64,000 nucleotides of DNA from assembly GCA_008729055.1 (NCBI GenBank), contig SDUX01000010.1, positions 1,302,001 to 1,366,000 on the forward strand, written 5' to 3'. The notes under the pieces were generated by a model. That model was not told the origin of the DNA. It saw only the letters and a list, made by a program, of their open reading frames with translations, and ran no database searches. The stretch's first letter is position 1; every line of letters begins with the position of its first letter. The translations under genes and the position numbers were made by a program. Of the stretch, positions 54,890 through 64,000 are shown in pieces. This DNA is from Pyropia haitanensis. Taxonomy: Eukaryota > Rhodophyta > Bangiophyceae > Bangiales > Bangiaceae.

Positions 54890-55560
54890 AGCGATGAGTC
54901 CACAGCAAGCAGGCGCGCCGCGGGATCCCCGCCACGGCGAGTGGGAGGAGGGGGGCCACTGCGGTCCCTGCGGAGCCGGCCGCCCGTAGCGGTAAATGCT
55001 ACGTACAGGAGGTCGGGCCCGTGCAGCGGTGGGCGGCGGGGGGACGGCAACGGCATGTGCGTGATGGGGGATGGCTCTGGCCACGACAGGTGCCTGGCCG
55101 AGTCCGCCACGGGCCGGCCGCTCGGCGGCTGGGCCCACCGCTCCCCCCTCCCCGCCCCCCCCCACACCACCGTGCGGCATGTCGGGGCCCACGGCATGCC
55201 GCGCGGGCCCTCTGCCGCACCGTCACCCCCCAGGACCATTGCGGTATCGACGACCAAAATGGCGGGACGGCGGGAACAAGCGCCCAGCACAGCAGGCGAC
55301 CTGGATACCTGCGCGCCCGCACCGCACGGCGAGGACAGCAGCGTCGGCGGCGGCGCGGCTGGGGTAACCCCCCCCCCCCCCCCCCCCCCCTCCCCGCCGT
55401 TGCGGCGGCGGCGCCGCGTCCCGCCCGCGGCGGCAGCGGCGCGCGCCACGCGGGCGCCGCGGCGGCGGCTGCCGCGTCCCGCTCGCTGCTCGTGGCTGGC
55501 GGTGCGGCCGCGGCGGCCGACGACGCACGCGTCGTGGCGGTGCCGCGTGCGGCACGGGGA
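54890..55560 (-). CDS. Candidate hypothetical protein fragment
   Basis: On the minus strand TRASSAAAAAPPATSSERDA (about 55540-55480) leads to a C run at 55369-55391, after which another frame continues with SRSPAVLGACSRRPAILVVD, CRTVVWGGAGRGERW, LLYVAFTATGGRLRRDR and LLAVDSSLKG. The mix of hydrophobic and charged residues suggests coding. No family is recognised, and neither the start nor the end can be fixed. The plus strand is also open here, so the call is weak. Confidence 0.25.
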
Positions 55561-55984
55561 GGCGTGGCGTGGCGGGGGACGGGCGGGGGGAGGGGGGGGG
55601 TGGGGGGGGGGTCCGCCTGGCTGGGAAAGAGGCGGAGGGGGGGGGGGGGGGCGGGGTGCGAGAAGGGCGCGCTCCCTGCTGTTGGAGGAATGAGGTGACA
55701 GTGAAGTGGAGGGTGCTGCTGTGGGGGGGATAGGTGGTGCGGCGAGACATGGAGGGAGGGGTGGTGGGAATAGGATGGGGCGTGAGTGTTAATCCAGACA
55801 CCAAAGGCCAACAAAGCACGCCGTCTTGTCGTCACCCCGGCCGCCCCGCGTCCATGGAAAGACCGACCGCGCCGCGCGGACTGTCGATGAGGCGGGAGCG
55901 GCAGGCACGCAGCGGGCGGCCCGCCACCACCGCCCGCGTCCCCGGCGCGACGCGTCGGGCCGGCCGGTTCCGGGCCGCGCGCCT

Positions 55985-56161
55985 CTACAGCCGTGGGTGG
56001 AGGTGGTGACGCGGACGCCGCGGCCCCACGGCCGCCGCGCCCGCGGCGCCAGACGCCACGGCGGTCGCAGCGTGGGGCGTGCCGCCAGTGGCGGCCGCCC
56101 CGGCAGCAGCGGCGGGCGCGCCCGCACCCCCACCCTCCGTCTCCCGCACCGCGGCGACGCT

Positions 56162-56199
<38 letters not shown>

Positions 56200-56410
56200 G
56201 GCGGCCACTCCGCACCGGCGTCGTCACCCCGGTGGCGTGCGGCGGCGGCGTCTCCGCGTCACCGCGGCGCCCGCGCACGCGGGCTGCGACCGCCAGGCTG
56301 GCGTCGGCGGCGATGGCGGCGGCGGCGGCCGCCGCATCGACAGCGGCGGCAGCGGTCGGCTTGGCGGGGGCGCGTGCCGCGGCGGCCGCCGCACGCACCC
56401 CACCTGCGCA
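55985..56410 (-). CDS. Candidate Ala-rich terminal exon
   Basis: An acceptor-like sequence (T-rich tract, then GCATGCGCAG at about 56405) on the minus strand is followed by an Ala-rich frame with VRAAAAAARAPAKPTAAAAV, ADASLAVAARVRGRRGDAET and GVTTPVRSGRRG, with a stop at 55985. The upstream T-rich DNA (56450-56560) fits an intron. No upstream exon is identified and the content is low in information. Confidence 0.2.
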
Positions 56411-56864
56411 TGCGCTTGCACCAGAAAAGGCGGTGACACGCCGCGGTGCCCACCCCACGCCCGGCCAAGACACACAGAAAAAAACGAGAAGACAGCTCCA
56501 GAAGGAGCCGCAACAACCGTCACAGCAACAAGGAATGCATACACAACGCCGGCAACGAGGGCGGCGGGGGCTGAGGTGTCGAGAGTTGGGCGCCAGCCGG
56601 GAAAAGGGTGGCAAGCGCGCCACGCCACGCCGGCGGCCGGCGGCCTTGCGCCGCGCGGCGGGCGGGCGCGCCACGGCACGCCAGACGGCGGCGGGTGGCG
56701 CACACGACGCACAGGGCGTGGGGGGGGCGGCCGTCGCGGCAGCGGCGGGCGGAGAGGGCGCCGCCGCCGCTGGCGGGGACGGCGGCACGCACGCGGCGGT
56801 GCCCCTCCCCCCCCGCCCCCCCCCCCCCCCCCTCCCCTCGCCCACCTCAGCGGTGGCCGTCGCG

Positions 56865-57350
56865 TCAGCGGCGGCCGCCCAGCAGCAGCGCCCGAAAGTC
56901 CGCCTGCGCCCGCCCGTCCGCGTCGTCACTGTCGGACGAGGCGGGCGGCGGCCCGCCAGCCGCGCCGCCGTCGCCCCGGGCGGCCGCCGCCCTTGCCTCG
57001 GCCGCGCCGCGCGTGGCGGTGCCGGCGGGGGAGCCCGCCCCGCCGGCCGCCGGCCGGTGTGCCCCCCCCCCACCGTCGGGCGGTGGTGCGCCCGCCGCCG
57101 CCGCCGCCGCCCCGCCAGCATCGGGCGCTTGGTCCATCGGCACGCCGCCGTCGGGCGCGGCGGCGGCCGGCGCCCCCCCCCCCCACCGTCGGGCGCTTGG
57201 TCCATCGCCGCCCCGCCGTCGCCGCCACGCGCCGCCGCCGCCGCCGCCGCGGCCGCCTCCCCCCCGTCACCCCGCACCTCCGCCGCCCGCACCACCGCCC
57301 GCGGCAGCAGCACCCGCGGGCGTGGCGCTGCCGGCGGGCGCGGCGCCGCG

Positions 57351-57381
<31 letters not shown>

Positions 57382-58987
57382 CGCCCCCCCCCCCCCGCGC
57401 GGGCCCCCCCCGGCCACCCCGCCCCCCCCCCCACGCGCCGGCGGCCGCGACCGCCGCACCCACAGCAGCCGCCCGTGCAGGCGGGCGCGGGCGTGGAGGC
57501 GGAGCGCCGCCGTGGCGGCGGCGTCGGTCGGCAGCTCAACGTACGCAAAGCCCTTGGACGCGCCGTCCGCGCGGCGCGGCAGCCGCACCGCCACCGCGGG
57601 CGGCGGCACGCCCACCGCCGACGCGAACACGTCGGCAAGGTCCGCGGCGGTAGCGGTAAAGGCCAGGTTGCTGATGAAGAGGGTGCGCGGCTCGTAGCCG
57701 ACCGCGTCCGCGGCGGTGGAGGTGCCGCCACCGCTGCCGCCGCCGCCGTCGGTACCGCCGTTGGGCGCGTCGCCGCCGGCGTCGGCGATGGCGCCGCCGC
57801 CGTCGCTGGGGGCGGCCGCGGCCGCCGGCTCGGCGGTGCGCCCCCGCTTGGGGGGGGGCGCCGCCGCCTCCGCCACCGCCGCGGGCGCCGCGGCGGCGGC
57901 GGGCGCCGCCACCGCCGCCGGCGTGGCGGCGCCGCCCCCCTCCGGCGGCGCCCCCAGCTCCGCGGTCGTCGCCGCCGCCGTCGCAGCCGCAGCAGTAGCG
58001 CCAGTGCCCGTGGCGGCGGCGCCACCACCGCCGCCGCGTGCCCCCTCCCCGCCGCCCATGTCGTCGTCGTCGACCGCCAGTGGCGGCGCAGCGGCCGTCG
58101 ACGGCACCCCCTCGCCACCCACAACGGCGGCGGCGCCGTCCGCGCCGCCGCCGACGCCGCCGCCGCCGCCAGCCGGTCGCCTCCGCCGGCGGCGCCCCTT
58201 GCGTGGCGTCGTCGCCGCCGGTGCCGCCGCCGCCGCCAGTGCCGGTGCCGCCGCCGCCGCCGCCGCCGCCATGGGCGGCTGCCGTGCCCCCCCCCCCCCC
58301 CCCACCCCCCCCCCCCCCCCCGGCGGCGCTTGCGGCTCGCCGCGGCGAGGCGGCGGCCCGCCGCGGCGACCGCCGCGTCGACGGCGGCGAGCCCCCCCGG
58401 CGCGGCCGCCGCGGCAGCCTCCCACGCCCGCCACGCGGTGGCGAGCGCGGTCACCTCCGCGGCGGTCGGCACCGCCGCCAGGCCGCGCGCGTACACGTCG
58501 CGCACCGCCGCGGCGGCGGCGGGGGGGGTGCCCGCCGCCGCCACGGTGCCGCTGTCGCCGCCGCCGCCCGGGGCAGCCGCGGCGGCGGCGGCGGCGGCGG
58601 CCTCCTCCAGGCGGCCGCGGGCGAGCCACGCAACCCCCCCCCCCTCCCTCCCCCCCCCGCGGCGAGGACGCCCTCCACCACCACCCGCCCCCCCGCCCAG
58701 TCCCCCCCCGCGGCGGCCGTCGCGGCCACCACCGCCGCGATCGCCGCGGCGGCGGCCGACGCGCGGGGCACGCCGCCCAGCGGTGCGGCGGCGGGCAGCC
58801 AGCCGCCGAGGCGGCGGCGGCGGGCCCACGCGGCGGCCGCCGCCGCGACGCCCACCGCGGGGCCCGCCGCCGCCGCCACCGCCGCGCGGCCGTGCTGGTG
58901 CGTCAGCGCCGCCGTCGCGGCGGCGGCCGTCGCCGCCAGGTGGGACGCTTCCGCCGCACAGGGGGGGGACGCCGCCGCGCCGGCGGA

Positions 58988-59020
<33 letters not shown>

Positions 59021-60321
59021 CACAGGGGGCGGCGGCGACGCAAAGAGGTAGGGAAAGGCCGCCGCGGGGGTGAGCGTCGGCGGCGGCGGGGGCAGGCCCA
59101 CCGCCGTCGCCGCCGCGTACTCGGCCGCCGCGTCGCCCGCGGCAACGGCCAGCCACCGCGGCCGCGGTGGCACCGTCCGCGGCGTGCCTGGCGGCCGCGG
59201 CGTGCCCGACGCGGCCGGCGGGGCGGCCACGCGGGGCGCGGCGGCTTCGGCCTCGGCCGCCTCGAGCAGCCGCGCCCACAGCGCGGCCGCCCACGGCACG
59301 TTGCGGACCGCCCGGCGGAGGAGCGGCGCCGCCGCGCCGGGCCCGCCGCCGTGGCGGCCCGCATAGTCGGCGTACGCGGCCCAGGCGGCGGGGGAGAGGA
59401 ACGACACCACCAGCGCGCGCTCGTGGATGGCCGCGCCACGGGCGGCGGGGGACCACCCCACCGCCGCCGCCGCCGCCGCCGCCGCCGTCGCCGCCGCCGC
59501 CGTCGCCGCCGCTGCCGTCACGGGCGGGGTGCCAGGCGCGCCGGCGGGGGGCGGCGCGGCCGCCGGCGCGGCCGCCTCCCACGCCGCGTACGCAACGGTC
59601 GCGGGCAGCAGGTCGGCCGTCGGCGGCGCCCCGTCTGCGGGTCCACCAAACGTGGCGGCGGCGGCGCCCCCGCCCGCGCCGCCCTGCCCGGCCGCGGCAC
59701 GGAAGCGCGCCTCGTGGGCCGCCCGCTCCGCCGCCCGCCCCCCTGCATCATCCGCCGCCGCCACCGCCGCCCGCGCGGCGCGGGCGGCCGCCACCGCCGC
59801 GGCGAGCCCCGACGCCCCCGCCGCCGCCGCCGCGTCCGCGACGGCCGCCCAGCGGGGCGCCTCCTCCGCGGCGGCGGCGGCATCCCAGCCGCCAGGCGGC
59901 GGGCACCCCGCCAGCGCCGCCACCCCCGCCGCCGCCGCCGCCGCCGCCGCCCCCCCCCCCCCCCCTGCGCGTGGTCTTCCCCCCCCTCCCCTTCCTCCAA
60001 CACCGCCACGACGCCCGCCGCGAGGGCGTCCTGTGCCGCCGCGGCGGCCGGGTAGTCAGCCGCGCCCGGCACGGTCCAGCCCGTCAGCGCCGCCGCGGCG
60101 GCGCCCGGCGCCATGCACAGCCGCGTCACGTCGGCGGCGGCGGCGGCGACGGCGGCGGGCGGCAGCGCGGCGGTGGACCGCCACGCGGCAGCCGCGGCGG
60201 TGAGGGCGGCAAAGGTGTGGGCGGTGGGGGGGGCGCCACGGAGCGCCGCGACGTGCGCCTCGTGGGCGGCGTAGGCGAGGGGCGTCGCCGCCACTTGGGC
60301 GGCCGCCGCCGCGGCGGTGGC

Positions 60322-60360
<39 letters not shown>

Positions 60361-60582
60361 GGGGGAGGGAGAGGAGGAGGGGGGGGAGGAGGCGCCGGTA
60401 GAGGTGGTGGCGTTGGAGGCGGACGCGTCGGTGGCCATGCCGTCGGCGCTGCCGCGGCGGCTGCTGCCGCGGCGGCCGCCCGCCCCGCCGCGGCCGGGCG
60501 TGGGGAAGCCGCCGCCGTCGGCGGCGGCGGCCACGCCCCCGTCTTCATCGCTGGACAGAGGGGCGGCGCCAGAGAGATCCAT
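56865..60582 (-). CDS. SART3: SART3/Prp24-like U6 snRNP recycling factor
   Basis: SART3 (Prp24 in yeast) helps re-anneal U4 and U6 snRNAs. The start is MDLSGAAPLSSDEDGG at 60582. HAT-repeat-like helices follow, clearest at HERALVVSFLSPAAWAAYAD and RRAVRNVPWAAALWARLLEA (about 59440-59260). A Lys/Arg- and acid-rich linker leads to one RRM: RTLFISNLAFTATAADL (RNP2), then GASKGFAYVELPTDAA (RNP1), ending LHGRLLWVRRSRP (about 57700-57455). The last residues, ADGRAQADFRALLLGGRR, match the short C-terminal motif that binds the LSm ring (SNxDFRxxL type). This order fixes the identity. The frame changes about five times, each at a C run: near 59950-59965, 58632-58663, 58289-58322, 57385-57431 and 57174-57184. 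Human SART3 has two RRMs; only one is seen here. Confidence 0.75.
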
Positions 60583-60698
60583 CGTAGACGGAATACGCGG
60601 GGGGGGGGGTGGCGCGCGACGCGGACGGCGGCGCGGGCGCCGACGGGGGGCCGGCCGCGGCGGGACCACGCCGCCCCCCGCCGCGCGAGCCGCACGCT

Positions 60699-61427
60699 GC
60701 GCTGCGCGGTCAAACCCGTGATCCCGACGAGAGCTGATTTGGGCCACGCTGAGCGAGTGCGAATCCGCGCGGGGTCGTGCGAATCGCTCCGTGAGCCCCC
60801 ACGGACCGCCTTTTTTTTGTACACCGCCGCACACGCGCGTAGAGGTCAATTTGCACAGTGTGCGAAGCGCTTTTTTTGCTCATACTGATGGAGGTGGTGG
60901 ACGACGACCTGGTCGTCGAAGACGTGGTCACCGGACACAGTGCGGCTCCACATTGGGAGCTACTAGGCGCAAACACTGCACGGTTTCGTGCAGTTTGTGC
61001 AGTGGAGTCTTGCAAACAGTGCAAGTTTAGCACTCCCGGCCGCGATCGTTCCACGTCGGCACACAGCCGCGAGACGGGACTTGGGAGGACGGACCCCCAC
61101 TTGGGGCTCTCGCAGCGGTATTTGAGTGCGGCCGATGCGACCTCAGTCCAACTGTCCACAGCCCCCGGCCTCCAGATCGCGCCCCCGCCAACAACAGCAG
61201 GTGACTTGAACGAAGTCATGACCAAAATTATTTCACAATTCCACGGTGAGGGTCGAGGCGTCTGACCGCTGTCGGGTGCTAGACTGCACGGTTTCGCACA
61301 AACCGCAATCATTGGAGTGCTAAAACTGCACTCCCTGCGCGGCTGCGTGCGACACAGCACTCGCCCAACGGCCTCTCTGAGGCCCTTCACCCGCCACGGC
61401 GGGGTCACGGGTTTGACCGCGCAGCGC
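60699..61427. mobile_element. 729-bp element with terminal inverted repeats
   Basis: The left end, 60699-60721 (starts GCGCTGCGCGGTCAAACCC, then GTGA), is the exact reverse complement of 61405-61427. Similarity extends a few bases further inward as CCCG. Subterminal copies of CTGCACGGTTTCG lie at 60976 and 61284. The interior is less GC-rich than the flanking DNA. The layout matches the 691-bp element at 48849: similar length, GCGC termini and an AAACC core in the repeat. I see no clear target-site duplication. It sits between divergent SART3 and the gene at 61749. A small open frame inside is listed separately. Confidence 0.7.
60888..61265 (+). CDS. Small ORF inside the inverted-repeat element
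   Basis: 125 codons from the ATG at 60888, starting MEVVDDDLVVEDVV. The centre reads HWELLGANTARFRAVCAVES then CKQC, and a later STSAHSRETG. The W, paired Cys and TS-H order is reminiscent of a BED-type zinc finger as found in hAT transposon proteins, but the spacing is irregular and no second His pair is clear. It is far too short to be a transposase. It may be a captured or relic fragment, or a chance frame. Confidence 0.25.
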   Translation: MEVVDDDLVVEDVVTGHSAAPHWELLGANTARFRAVCAVESCKQCKFSTPGRDRSTSAHSRETGLGRTDPHLGLSQRYLSAADATSVQLSTAPGLQIAPPPTTAGDLNEVMTKIISQFHGEGRGV

Positions 61428-61748
61428 TGGCCGCGACGCCGGCGGCCCTCCTCGGCCACGTGGCCCGGGCCGCGCGGTGCGCCGAGGAGTTTGGTCGCCA
61501 ATTGGGTGGGACACCCGCGCCGGTGCCGCGCGTCCCCGCTTCAAACCTTTGAAACGTCTGCGTGACCGCGCGCGCCGCGCGCGAGAGGGAGGTGTGTGTG
61601 TGTGGGTCGTCGCGGTGCGCTGCTTGCGCGTCGGCCCCACCCCCGCCCGTCTTCCCCGCCCGCCCCCGTCTCCTTTCCCCAGTCCCAGAACCCCCCCCCC
61701 CTCCCCCCCCTTCCCTTGACCGCCGTCGCCCTCGTGGTCCCGGTGACG

Positions 61749-62311
61749 ATGGACGCGACCCCCCCCCCCCCCCCGTCCCCGCCGCGCGTCGACGCCAACC
61801 CCCGCCTGACCGCCCTCCGCCGCGTCGCGCTCGACGCCGCCGCCGCCGCCATCACGCACGCGCTCGGCGCGCCCGCCTTTGACGCCGCGATGGCGCCGTT
61901 TGCACCCCCCCCCCCCCCCCCGCCACCCCCGCCGCCACCCCCGCCACCGCCGCCGCCGCCGTCGCCGCCCCGTCGGCGACCGCCCCCGACACCCTCCGCG
62001 GGGCGCTGCGGGCGCTCCTCCTCCCCGCCGCCGCCGCGGCGGTGGACCGGGTGGTGGCGGCGCAAGGGGTGGCGCCGGCGCTGGCGCGCCTCGATGACCC
62101 GTCGGCGGCGGCGGCGGCGGCGGTGGCGGAGGCGGCCGTCGCGGCGGCCGCCGCCGCCGAGGCCGACGCGGCGGCGGCCGAGGCGGCCGCCGCCGCCGCG
62201 GCGGGGGTGGTGGACGGCCTGCTGGGGCGGCTGGCAGAGGGGCGGCGGCGGCTTGAGGCGGCTGAGGCGGCGGCAGAGGCCGCGAGGGACGCGGCCGTGC
62301 GGCTGGGCTGA
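61749..62311 (+). CDS. Small helical protein, possibly Nnf1/PMF1-like
   Basis: From the ATG at 61749: MDATPPPPPSPPRVDANPRL, then TALRRVALDAAAAAITHALG and PAFDAAMAPFAP. The frame changes in the C run at 61906-61922. It continues TLRGALRALLLPAAAAAVDR, VVAAQGVAPALARLDDPSAA and a long Ala-rich coiled-coil ending LEAAEAAAEAARDAAVRLG, with the stop at 62311. Helix order, an early Phe and the pattern before ALARLD resemble the kinetochore protein Nnf1/PMF1, which is short and coiled-coil. Ala richness makes any similarity weak, and a generic coiled-coil protein is equally possible. It is divergent to SART3, with the element at 60699 between them. Confidence 0.4.
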
Positions 62312-63406
62312 GGTTGGGGAGGGGGGGGGGGGTACGTGGCCATGGGACCGGGGTGGTGTGGATTGGATGGATGGTGTTGGGAGGAGTTGGGACTGGGGGA
62401 GGGGGGGCGGGGGGGGTTTGGGGTGTGTCTGCCCTGCTGGATGGGGCGGGAGGGGGTGCTGCAGGGTGACTTGCTTTGGGAGGGAGGGTGGGGTGGGCCT
62501 GCTGGGCGGTGGGAAGTGCAGGAGGAGCGGGCGGTGGCACCCCAGCCCCACCCCGCCCTCCCCGCTGTCCGTGGCCTGTGGCGGCACCCGCGGCCGCCTC
62601 GGCCGGCCGGCCGCCTCGACACCCCGCGGTGGAGGTGGGTCGGCGTGGACGCGACGGGGCCGCGGCGGCTGCCGCCATGCCGCCCCTCACCCCCACCCGG
62701 CGTGGGCGCGCAACGGCACACCATGGGCGGTCGCGGCGGTGGTGCTGGCGGCAGTGGCGGGGGGGGGGCGGACGGCTGGGCGGGCGGGTGGGGTCGGAGG
62801 GAACGTCAGCCGGGGGGCGTGGCCGCGGCGGCGGCGGCGGCGGCGGCAGCGGGCGCTGCGGTCAGGGCGGCCGGATGAGGTGCGGCCAAGGAGTGGGGGG
62901 GGGGGGGGGGGGTTGTTTGCGGCGAGAGGGGGGGTGACCCACTGCCTGCCGGCGCGCCCGGCCGGCCGGCGCGAGTGCGGTGGGTGGCGCGGCGGCCGGC
63001 CGCCGCGGCGTGGCCGCCGCGGCGGTGGCGACGGTCGGCGGGCGCCCCCCCCCCCCCCCCCCCCTCTTCTGAGCGACTCGGCAGTTTGGGGTCACAAGAC
63101 AAGAACACAACCGGAACCGGTACAGCACCCGCTGCGGGCCGCGCCGCGCCGCGCCGCCACCGCCCGTCCGTGGCGCCCACGGACCGACGCGAGCGCCCGC
63201 CGGCACCCCCACGCGCACACAATCAAAAATGGCCATGGCAGCATCCCGCGCACGCGCCCGCTCCCGCCACCGCCACCAGCCACACGTCACGGCGGGCAGC
63301 GCCTAGACGACTCTAGCAGGGCCACACGCCGCTGCCATAACCCCCCCCCCGCCCCCCGCCCCCGCCCTCCTCCCTACCTCCCGAGGGGGGAGAGCGCGTC
63401 GTCACG
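62312..63406. other. GC-rich intergenic interval
   Basis: G runs near 62315-62330 and 62897-62912, a C run near 63046-63064, and a short less biased stretch at 63065-63250. No gene is supported on either strand. Confidence 0.45.
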
Positions 63407-64000
63407 TCACGACGGGTTGCTCCCCGACGGCGTCCGCAAGATGTCACACACGACCGCGTGGAGGCGCTTTTGAGCCTCCTCCAGCCGCTCGAGCAGCGCG
63501 GCGTGCGCGTGGACCATCGCCACGAGCGGCGCGGTGACCTCGTGCACCAGCGCCTGCACCTGCGTGATGGTCAGCGCGGCGGGGCCCGCCTCGAGCGTCG
63601 ACAGCGCCGACCGCTGGCGGGGGCCGGGCAGCGCCGCACCGGCCGGCGGCGCGCCCGGCGCGCCCGGCGCGCCCTGCGGCGCCGGCGCCGCCCCCGCGCC
63701 CGTGCCCGCCGCCACGGCGGCGGCGGCCGACGCGGCGACCGCCGCCGCGGCGGCCGCCGCCGCGTGCGACGGGTCGTGCAGGTAGTGCGCGAGCGTCGCG
63801 GCGGAGGTGGTGGGAGGGGGGGGGGGGGGGGGGGGGGGAGGGCAGGCGCGCCCCCGTGCCCGCCGTGGTACGTCCCTTGGCCGTGGCCGTGGCCGTGGCC
63901 GTGGCCGTGGCCGCCACGGACGTGGCCGTGGCCGTGGCCGAGGCCGCCGCCGCCGCCGCCGCCGGCCGCGCCGCCGCCGGCCACCGACGCGGCGGCCGCG
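63407..64000 (-). CDS. Partial hypothetical protein with His-Gly repeat
   Basis: The 3' part of a gene running off the right edge. Reading down the minus strand, one frame gives a His-Gly segment (GLGHGHGHVRGGHGHGHGHG and GTYHGGHGG, about 63950-63860). After the G/C run at 63818-63839, a second frame gives SAATLAHYLHDPSHAAAAA, a Gly/Pro/Ala linker and a helical C-terminus (LTITQVQALVHEVTAPLVAM, ALLERLEEAQKRLHAVVCDI). The stop is at 63407, after SGSNPS. The helical end has clear heptad-like spacing. No family is recognised. The His-Gly repeat suggests metal binding but may simply reflect the hexanucleotide array. Confidence 0.45.
   Translation of the reverse strand, partial: RGRRVGGRRRRGRRRRRRRPRPRPRPRPWRPRPRPRPRPRPRDVPRRARGRACPPPPPPPPPPTTSAATLAHYLHDPSHAAAAAAAAVAASAAAAVAAGTGAGAAPAPQGAPGAPGAPPAGAALPGPRQRSALSTLEAGPAALTITQVQALVHEVTAPLVAMVHAHAALLERLEEAQKRLHAVVCDILRTPSGSNPS
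63881..63948. repeat. (GGCCGT)n hexanucleotide array
   Basis: About ten GGCCGT-type units, broken once by CCACGGACGT near 63913. On the minus strand in the likely frame it encodes alternating Gly and His. Confidence 0.85.

Noticed and set aside
53770..55449. 559-codon minus-strand frame taken as one gene
   Set aside because: Only its first third looks protein-like; the rest is Gly/Arg/Pro low complexity. Only that part was kept, as a weak candidate.
61320..62696. Long minus-strand frames around 61-62.7 kb
   Set aside because: Pro/Arg/Gly-rich, cross the inverted-repeat element and C runs, with no domain.
1..64000. CRISPR arrays, bacterial operons, Shine-Dalgarno sites or phage genes
   Set aside because: The window has eukaryotic genes with spliceosomal introns; the only regular repeats are microsatellites and tandem duplications without spacer structure.
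1..64000. rRNA or tRNA genes
   Set aside because: No rRNA-like conserved stretch and no tRNA cloverleaf found by eye; a dedicated scan could still find a divergent tRNA.

Overview
This is a nuclear window from a photosynthetic eukaryote, most likely a GC-rich alga. Evidence for a plastid-bearing eukaryote is tocopherol cyclase, a Tat-targeted thylakoid-lumen protein with a bipartite presequence, COX11, HRD1, RRP6, SART3, AMMECR1 and clear GT-AG introns. The two plastid proteins begin with short Phe-containing presequences (FVAP near the N-terminus). Together with the extreme GC content, the Ala/Gly/Pro-rich proteins and the small number of introns, this fits a bangiophyte red alga (Porphyra/Pyropia type). 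That assignment is inference; another GC-rich alga is not excluded.

Layout. 1-5.1 kb: GC-rich low-complexity DNA, the edge of an unrecognised minus-strand gene, a tandem direct repeat and a minus-strand tocopherol cyclase. 5.1-12 kb: a tandem duplication of a minus-strand, multi-exon, type II membrane glycosyltransferase with an HVRRGDF motif. 12-16 kb: lower-GC DNA with inverted repeats and a decayed kinase-like fragment. 16.2-19.7 kb: HRD1/synoviolin ubiquitin ligase (plus, three exons). 20.6-22.7 kb: a possible hemerythrin-like protein (minus). 25.9-32.2 kb: a very large plus-strand membrane protein with a long secreted ectodomain and a C-terminal multi-pass domain resembling TRP-like/FLC proteins. 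33.3-39.3 kb: a possible thioredoxin-fold protein and a four-finger C2H2 protein (both minus). 41.2-44.8 kb: lumen protein (plus) and a three-exon LURP-one-like protein (minus). 46-52.1 kb: AMMECR1 (plus), COX11 (minus), a 691-bp element with perfect 27-bp terminal inverted repeats, and RRP6 (plus). 52.9-60.6 kb: a small secreted protein, weak candidates and SART3 (minus). 60.7-61.4 kb: a second terminal-inverted-repeat element. 61.7-64 kb: a small helical protein (plus) and the 3' part of a His-Gly-repeat gene (minus).

The genes are ordinary housekeeping, plastid and secretory functions, and I see no operon-like logic. The dominant oddity is that at least eight otherwise convincing genes change reading frame exactly at long G or C runs. 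I interpret this mainly as homopolymer length error in the sequence, though real polymorphism or decay cannot be excluded. Coordinates of these genes are therefore given as spans that cross the breaks. The most novel material is the pair of short inverted-repeat elements, the duplicated glycosyltransferase and the large TRP-like protein.
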